Origin: CAZTLI01 sp964614375
GTDB lineage: Bacteria; Chloroflexota; Anaerolineae; Aggregatilineales; Phototrophicaceae
Assembly: GCA_964614375.1 (NCBI GenBank)
Contig: CAZTLI010000328.1
Coordinates: 1 to 6,299, forward strand
Length of the DNA: 6,299 nt
Direction of reading: 5' to 3'
Positions 1-3,650 of the stretch are shown one piece after another (position 1 is the stretch's first letter; the number at the start of each line of letters is the position of its first letter). A program made the position numbers and the translations under genes. Under the pieces are notes generated by a model. The model was not told the origin of the DNA. It was given only the letters and a program-made list of their open reading frames with translations, and searched no databases.

Positions 1-620
1 CTTAACATCCGTTCCAGTGTGAGGGCATAGCGAGTTGCTACGGCATTGAGGTCACAGTAGGCCGTCAGCCAATCTTCTGACGCCTGGTCGTGAATGATGA
101 CATTGGCAAGCTGCGGTTGTGGCAGATTATCCAGCGACACGGTATGGACACCTGTGGGCGCTTCATAGGCATACCCATGTTTCGACAGCACATCATCCAG
201 ATTTGAGGGCTGCACGGCATTGGTCAGTTTGAAGACCACCCGTTGATTGCGACTGTGATACAGGCGTTCACAGTAGGCGATTTTTTCGTGTGTGTCCAGC
301 GTGCCGTTATACAATGGATTGACCGAATTGGCGCGGCGGGTATAGCCATCGGCAAAGCGCAGTATCCAGCCATCGTAATAGACGGTACGCAGGGCTGGCA
401 GCGCATTCAGTGAGCGTTCTTCTATCGCCCGAATCATGGGTAGGATGTCCTCATCTGTTTGATTCAGTGTTAGTGTAGCACCAAGCCGATTCTGCCGATA
501 CTCGCCCCAGCGCCGTGTTTTTATGCTGTTACTGCTGAATAAGGACAGGATTCGATGAGGATTGGCAATTGGCCCCCTTAAGGCTCGATACTCGCTTTTC
601 TGACACAATGACGTTGACAT
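1..620 (-). CDS. GNAT-family N-acetyltransferase, C-terminus cut by the left window edge
   Basis: The reading frame is open from the ATG at 620 to the left edge (206 codons, no stop), so the gene continues outside the window. Residues 63-104 carry the signature of a GNAT subfamily (Rv0428c-like acetyltransferases): IRAIEERSLNALPAL, then YYDGWILRFADGYTRRANSV and NPLY. Family knowledge says such proteins move an acetyl group from acetyl-CoA to an amine; the substrate cannot be told here. The acetyl-CoA-binding part of the fold would mostly lie beyond the edge, so activity cannot be judged. The start at 620 has a good ribosome site (AGGGG, 8 bases away), and an in-frame stop lies just upstream at 642-644. 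However, residues 1-61 show no similarity that I recognise, and the ATG at 437 (residue 62) sits exactly where the family domain begins, so it is a real alternative start. The family call is fairly sure; the start is not. Confidence 0.82.
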   Translation of the reverse strand, partial: MSTSLCQKSEYRALRGPIANPHRILSLFSSNSIKTRRWGEYRQNRLGATLTLNQTDEDILPMIRAIEERSLNALPALRTVYYDGWILRFADGYTRRANSVNPLYNGTLDTHEKIAYCERLYHSRNQRVVFKLTNAVQPSNLDDVLSKHGYAYEAPTGVHTVSLDNLPQPQLANVIIHDQASEDWLTAYCDLNAVATRYALTLERML

Positions 621-628
621 CGTGTGAA

Positions 629-633
629 CCCCT
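629..633 (-). promoter_or_regulatory. Ribosome binding site supporting the 620 start of the GNAT gene
   Basis: Read on the minus strand this is AGGGG, followed by 8 bases and the ATG at 620. It is the main reason for preferring the long form of the acetyltransferase. The rival start at 437 has only GAGG 11 bases away. Confidence 0.5.
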
Positions 634-815
634 GTGATTATTCACCTATCCGTGAGATTTTGCCTGTTCTCATGGCAACCCCTCCCCTGCGCGCTTGTGA
701 CCCGTTCTGCCGAGCCGGGGCTGGGGGTTGGGCGACAGGCGTATGGATGCGTGAATAGTTACGAACCCCTACACAGGAACTGGCACACTGAACCGGGAGT
801 AAGGCCTGTTGCTCA

Positions 816-920
816 TTGGCGAATCTGCCAGAATTGCCCCAATTGAAGCGCCTGCTTGCGCTGAAGGAATTGGGACTCACACTCGACCAGATTGGGCGCT
901 TGCTGGCGGACGACATCTCA
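816..920 (+). pseudogene. Remnant of a MerR-family transcriptional regulator (middle part only)
   Basis: Thirty-five codons in one frame read ANLPELPQLKRLLALKELG followed by LTLDQIGRLLADDIS. This is the typical second half of a MerR DNA-binding domain, where the usual text is close to 'LPQLNRILALKELGLSLEQIARLLDDDVS'. Nothing recognisable remains around it. In frame, a TGA at 789-791 lies a few codons upstream, and the expected helix-turn-helix start ('RYYD' region, about 50 codons earlier) is absent in all forward frames I checked. After the serine at 918-920 the similarity stops at once and the sequence becomes the reverse complement of the DUF3291 gene. The only available start is a TTG at 816 with no convincing ribosome site. 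I read it as a broken gene, not an expressed small protein. The rest of the 621-917 gap holds no gene I can support. The MerR origin is fairly sure from the motif; when and how it broke is unknown. Confidence 0.7.
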
Positions 921-1403
921 ACTTTCAATCGCCTGTTGTGCTTTGTGCATATCGTCCGCGCTGTAGCGCTGCTTGAATGTGAACGCCAGCGGAGTCGGGC
1001 CGTGTTCACGTAGATAATGCAATTTGGCTTCGGCTTCGCTTGTGGTGGGGGTGTGCCCCGCCGGAATCCACCACAGCACCATATAGGCACTATCCATCTT
1101 TTCAAACCATTCACCGCGCCGCCGGAAGACCTGCACATGATCGCTTTTATAGGCATATTCAAATAAGGCGTCAATATTTTCCCAGACGGACATATTCACA
1201 ATCAGCATCGCATCGTCGAAGATGCGAATATCGGTGGCATTACCCGCATCGGATTGCAAGCGCCACACAAATCCCGGTGATTGTTCGGCGAGGGCATTAA
1301 TCGCGTCCAACTGGGCGACAAAATCCGCCATTACCGGACTCTCCAGCGGTTCACGCATCCGGGCGATATTCAATTGGGCCAGGTGATAGGTCTGTTCGGT
1401 CAT
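918..1403 (-). CDS. DUF3291 domain-containing protein
   Basis: A 161-residue protein matching the DUF3291 family over almost its whole length. Recognisable parts are the N-terminal YHLAQLNIARMREPLESPVM (residues 6-25), SPGFVWRLQSD (42-52), MSVWENIDALFEYAYKSDHV (71-90), WFEKMDSAYMVLWWIPAGHTP (99-119) and HGPTPLAFTFKQRY (134-147). The family has a dimeric alpha/beta-barrel-like fold related to antibiotic-biosynthesis monooxygenase domains; its reaction is unknown and I assign none. There is no signal peptide or membrane segment, so it is probably cytoplasmic. The ATG at 1403 follows a strong ribosome site. The last residues (about 148-161, ADDMHKAQQAIES) extend a little past the usual family end, and the stop codon lies directly against the MerR remnant on the other strand, so the tail may have been formed by a rearrangement. 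The gene is divergent from the DegV gene. Confidence 0.88.
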   Translation of the reverse strand: MTEQTYHLAQLNIARMREPLESPVMADFVAQLDAINALAEQSPGFVWRLQSDAGNATDIRIFDDAMLIVNMSVWENIDALFEYAYKSDHVQVFRRRGEWFEKMDSAYMVLWWIPAGHTPTTSEAEAKLHYLREHGPTPLAFTFKQRYSADDMHKAQQAIES

Positions 1404-1409
1404 TCGTCA

Positions 1410-1414
1410 CTCCT
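1410..1414 (-). promoter_or_regulatory. Ribosome binding site of the DUF3291 gene
   Basis: AGGAG on the minus strand with 6 bases before the ATG at 1403. It fixes the start, which also fits the family N-terminus. Confidence 0.7.
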
Positions 1415-1461
1415 GAATAACGATAAAAAATGGGCCGCTGGCTGCTGGTCACTTAAAAGCT

Positions 1462-1496
1462 GAACCACCGGGACGCACAGAACACAGCGAGAAGGG
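1462..1496 (+). repeat. Possible degenerate CACAGA-type intergenic repeat
   Basis: The stretch beginning GAACCACCGGGACGCACAGA and continuing ACACAGCGAGAAGGG resembles a loosely periodic element seen between genes in many environmental bacteria, with a form close to 'GAACCACAGAGACACAGAGAACACAGAGAA'. This copy differs at several positions. The resemblance is from memory, so confidence is low. Confidence 0.3.
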
Positions 1497-1697
1497 CAAA
1501 ACGGTTCAACTTCAAGGCAGATGAGCACGCATGACTGCGCGGTACTGTCTGCACTTGCCACTATCCCAACCCATCATAGGCAAGGGGTGTCATGGCTTTC
1601 AATAGACCAATAGACCACGCTGACACTGGCAAAGCGGGTATCATGCGGTACACTGTAGCGCAAGCTTTTGACAGACTATCACTATCGTCTCACCATC

Positions 1698-1702
1698 AAG
1701 GA
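1698..1702 (+). promoter_or_regulatory. Ribosome binding site that sets the DegV start at 1709
   Basis: AAGGA followed by 6 bases and ATG at 1709. It decides against the longer open frame from 1592, which would add 39 residues before the conserved 'ITDSTSDIP' start of the family. Confidence 0.7.
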
Positions 1703-1708
1703 AAATTC

Positions 1709-2569
1709 ATGACCACCCACGCCATCGCACTCATCACCGACAGCACCAGCGACATTCCCGCAGACATCCGCCGCCAATATGATATTCAGGTCGTGCCCTT
1801 GTATATCATCTGGGGCGATGAACAACTGCGTGACCGTGTAGACATCGAAGTCGATGCCTTTTACCAGCGACTGTCGGTTGACCGGAACCACCCGCGTACA
1901 TCGCAGCCGTCTCCCGGTGACTTTTTGCAAGCATACGAAGCCGCCCGTGACAATGGCGCGAAAGAAATTGTCGTCATCACCATCAGCAGCGCCCTCAGCG
2001 GCACCTTTCAATCGGCGAAGCAGGCCGCTGCAATGACAGACATCCCGGTGCATTTGCACGATTCGCGCTCGGCCTCGATGGGATTGGGGTGGCAGGTCAT
2101 CGCCGCTGCCGAAGCCCGTGCTGCTGGTCGCAGCGCGGAGGAGATGGTCACTGCCGCAGACCGCGCCCGCCGCTCTATGGTGTTCATCGTCACGCTGAAC
2201 ACGCTCGACTATCTACACAAGGGTGGTCGTATCAACAGCGCCTCGCGTTTCTTCGGCACGATGCTGAATATCAAACCCCAGATTTACATCGACCATGAGA
2301 CCGGGTTGGTTGAAGCCGGTGAACGCACGCGCACGCGCAAAAAATCGCTGGAAAACACCTATAACAGTTTCTTCAATCAGGTCGATCTGGGCAAGAAATT
2401 GTCCCTGTCTGTCCTGCATAACGATGCCCTGTCCGAAGCGCAAGACATCGCCTTTCGCATCCGTAAAGAATATCACCTTGAGGATGTGTTTATTTCCACC
2501 GTTTCACCTGTCCTTGGCGTGCATACTGGCCCGCAGGCCATCGCGCTGTGTGGCTATACGACGGATTAG
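1709..2569 (+). CDS. DegV family protein (fatty-acid-binding, FakB-like)
   Basis: A 286-residue protein of normal length for the DegV family. Signature blocks appear in order: ALITDSTSDIP at residues 7-17, TSQPSPGDF at 64-72, TISSALSGTFQSA at 91-103, HDSRSASMGLGW at 117-128, LDYLHKGGRI at 166-175, MLNIKPQ at 185-191 and GVHTGPQAIAL at 270-280. DegV proteins hold a single fatty acid; in Firmicutes the FakB members present it to the kinase FakA to make acyl-phosphate for lipid synthesis. The lipid-contacting Ser/Thr-rich loops (TSQPS and SSALSGT) are intact, so binding is expected. No FakA gene is visible, so the FakB role is inference. It is cytoplasmic, with no signal peptide. It is the first gene of a two-gene unit; the thioesterase gene starts 12 bases after its stop, and its last codon overlaps that gene's ribosome site. 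Family certain, partner unknown. Confidence 0.93.
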   Translation: MTTHAIALITDSTSDIPADIRRQYDIQVVPLYIIWGDEQLRDRVDIEVDAFYQRLSVDRNHPRTSQPSPGDFLQAYEAARDNGAKEIVVITISSALSGTFQSAKQAAAMTDIPVHLHDSRSASMGLGWQVIAAAEARAAGRSAEEMVTAADRARRSMVFIVTLNTLDYLHKGGRINSASRFFGTMLNIKPQIYIDHETGLVEAGERTRTRKKSLENTYNSFFNQVDLGKKLSLSVLHNDALSEAQDIAFRIRKEYHLEDVFISTVSPVLGVHTGPQAIALCGYTTD

Positions 2570-2571
2570 GA
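2568..2571 (+). promoter_or_regulatory. Ribosome binding site of the thioesterase, overlapping the DegV stop
   Basis: AGGA lies across the last bases of the DegV stop codon, with 10 bases before the ATG at 2582. The overlap suggests that translation of the two genes is coupled. Confidence 0.5.
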
Positions 2572-2581
2572 CAAGCGTGTC

Positions 2582-3463
2582 ATGCCACCGGTGACGTTCA
2601 GCCGCACGTTTCGCGTTCGCTATTATGAATGCGATTCGTATGGTCATTTGAACAACGCCAATTATCCCCGTTTCATGCAGGAGACGGCGTTTGATGCGTC
2701 GGCGTTTGTGGGCTTCGATCAAGCGCGCTATGAGGCGATGAATCGTATCTGGCTGGTGCGCGAGACGGAAATCGAGTATTTTCTGCCATTTGTCTATAAC
2801 GACCCTATCGAAGTCCGCACATGGGTTGAGGATTTTCGACGGGTACGGTCACGACGACGCTATGAGTTCCGCCATGCCGAAACGGGCGAATTGCACGCGC
2901 AAGCCAGCACCGATTGGGTGTACATAGACACACAGACCGAACGTCCTGCCAGCGTCGAAGCGGCGGTCATCGCTGCCTATTGGCCCGGTGATGACCTGAC
3001 CGTCGCCCCCGCGCGTGATAAATTCCCCGAACCGCCGCCCCCGCCACCGGGTAAATTTTCCATCACCAAGCGCGTGGAATGGCGCGACATCGACACCCGC
3101 GGGCACATGAACAACGCCGTCTATTTCAACTATATCGAAGATTGCAGCACACAGGTCGCCGTCGCCCATCATTGGCCTATGTCGCGGATTGCCGAAGCGG
3201 GCTTTGGCATCATCACCCGCCGTCATCGCATGGAATATCTGCAACCGGCTTTGATGGATGAAGAACTCGAAATCACGACGTGGGTGTCGAATGTCAAACG
3301 GGCGACGGCACACCGTCACTATACCATTCGGCGCGCGAGCGACGGTGAATTACTGGCGCGCTGTCTGACCTTGTGGGTGTGGGTGGATTTAGCCACAGGC
3401 CGTCCGATGCGCGTCCCGCCTGACTTCGTGGACGACTTCCGCCCGAATATTGTCGCTTCGTGA
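2582..3463 (+). CDS. Acyl-CoA thioesterase with two tandem hotdog domains
   Basis: A 293-residue protein built from two hotdog domains of the 4-hydroxybenzoyl-CoA thioesterase / acyl-ACP thioesterase type. The first (about 1-148) has VRYYECDSYGHLNNANYPRF at residues 12-31. The second (about 159-293) has VEWRDIDTRGHMNNAVYFNY at 165-184. Both keep the Asp of the active-site pattern 'D-x-x-G-H-x-N-N' (Asp18 and Asp171), so neither half is obviously dead. A proline run (PEPPPPPPG, 149-157) joins them. Hotdog enzymes split acyl-CoA or acyl-ACP thioesters into free acid and thiol; chain length cannot be told. Single-domain members work as dimers or tetramers, so this fused form probably builds the dimer within one chain. 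No signal peptide, so cytoplasmic. It follows the DegV gene closely and probably shares its transcript, which supports a role in fatty-acid release or recycling. The gene ends in a convergent gap with the TIR gene. Confidence 0.9.
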   Translation: MPPVTFSRTFRVRYYECDSYGHLNNANYPRFMQETAFDASAFVGFDQARYEAMNRIWLVRETEIEYFLPFVYNDPIEVRTWVEDFRRVRSRRRYEFRHAETGELHAQASTDWVYIDTQTERPASVEAAVIAAYWPGDDLTVAPARDKFPEPPPPPPGKFSITKRVEWRDIDTRGHMNNAVYFNYIEDCSTQVAVAHHWPMSRIAEAGFGIITRRHRMEYLQPALMDEELEITTWVSNVKRATAHRHYTIRRASDGELLARCLTLWVWVDLATGRPMRVPPDFVDDFRPNIVAS

Positions 3464-3650
3464 AAAACGATAAGCGCGTAACGAAGAGGTAAAGAGTCAG
3501 AGCGCGGTTCACATAGGGGCAGGCAGCCGTCCGCCCAAAAGCACAGCCAAGCGCAAAAGAAGATATATACCCCATAAATTCAATGCAAAGCCACCCTGGT
3601 GACTATGCGCCTTTGCCTTTAGCCTGCGTTTGGATGGATGCGTTGTGTTG

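Larger units (their letters stand above)
1404..1708. other. Divergent intergenic region between DUF3291 and DegV genes
   Basis: About 305 bases with no gene I can support. It must carry promoters for both flanking genes, but I see no clean pair of -35 and -10 boxes. A perfect TTGACA lies at 1668-1673 on the plus strand, yet the base positions 16-18 further on do not resemble a -10 box. An open frame upstream of the DegV start runs back to an ATG at 1592, but those 39 codons have no family match. A possible degenerate repeat lies at 1462-1496. A direct repeat AATAGACC occurs twice just after 1600 and looks incidental. Confidence 0.5.

Noticed and set aside
660..815. Frameshifted N-terminal half of the MerR regulator (for example 'YEPLHRNWHTEPGVR' read as a worn 'YYE...TGYR')
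   Set aside because: The spacing is wrong by several residues and the likeness is too weak to tell from chance, so the pseudogene was limited to 816-920.
638..1174. Long open frame on the minus strand overlapping the DUF3291 gene
   Set aside because: It has no family resemblance, a composition typical of an out-of-frame reading, and it overlaps the well-supported DUF3291 frame.
1461..1520. tRNA-like text: TGAACC paired with GGTTCA, the latter like a T-loop
   Set aside because: The arms are 36 bases apart and no acceptor, D or anticodon stems can be drawn.
1668..1697. TTGACA as a -35 promoter box for the DegV gene
   Set aside because: No -10 box is present at 16-18 bases; the text there is CACCAT-like, and it would leave almost no leader.
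1592..1708. Upstream extension of the DegV gene to an ATG at 1592
   Set aside because: No ribosome site that I can see, no family similarity in the extra 39 residues, and a strong site plus normal family length support the start at 1709.
3517..3536. Hairpin in the convergent gap (GGGCAGGC with GTCCGCCC, loop AGCC) as a terminator
   Set aside because: The stem has an A-C mismatch and a G-T pair, and no run of T follows it on either strand. A second weak hairpin near 3590-3605 has the same fault.
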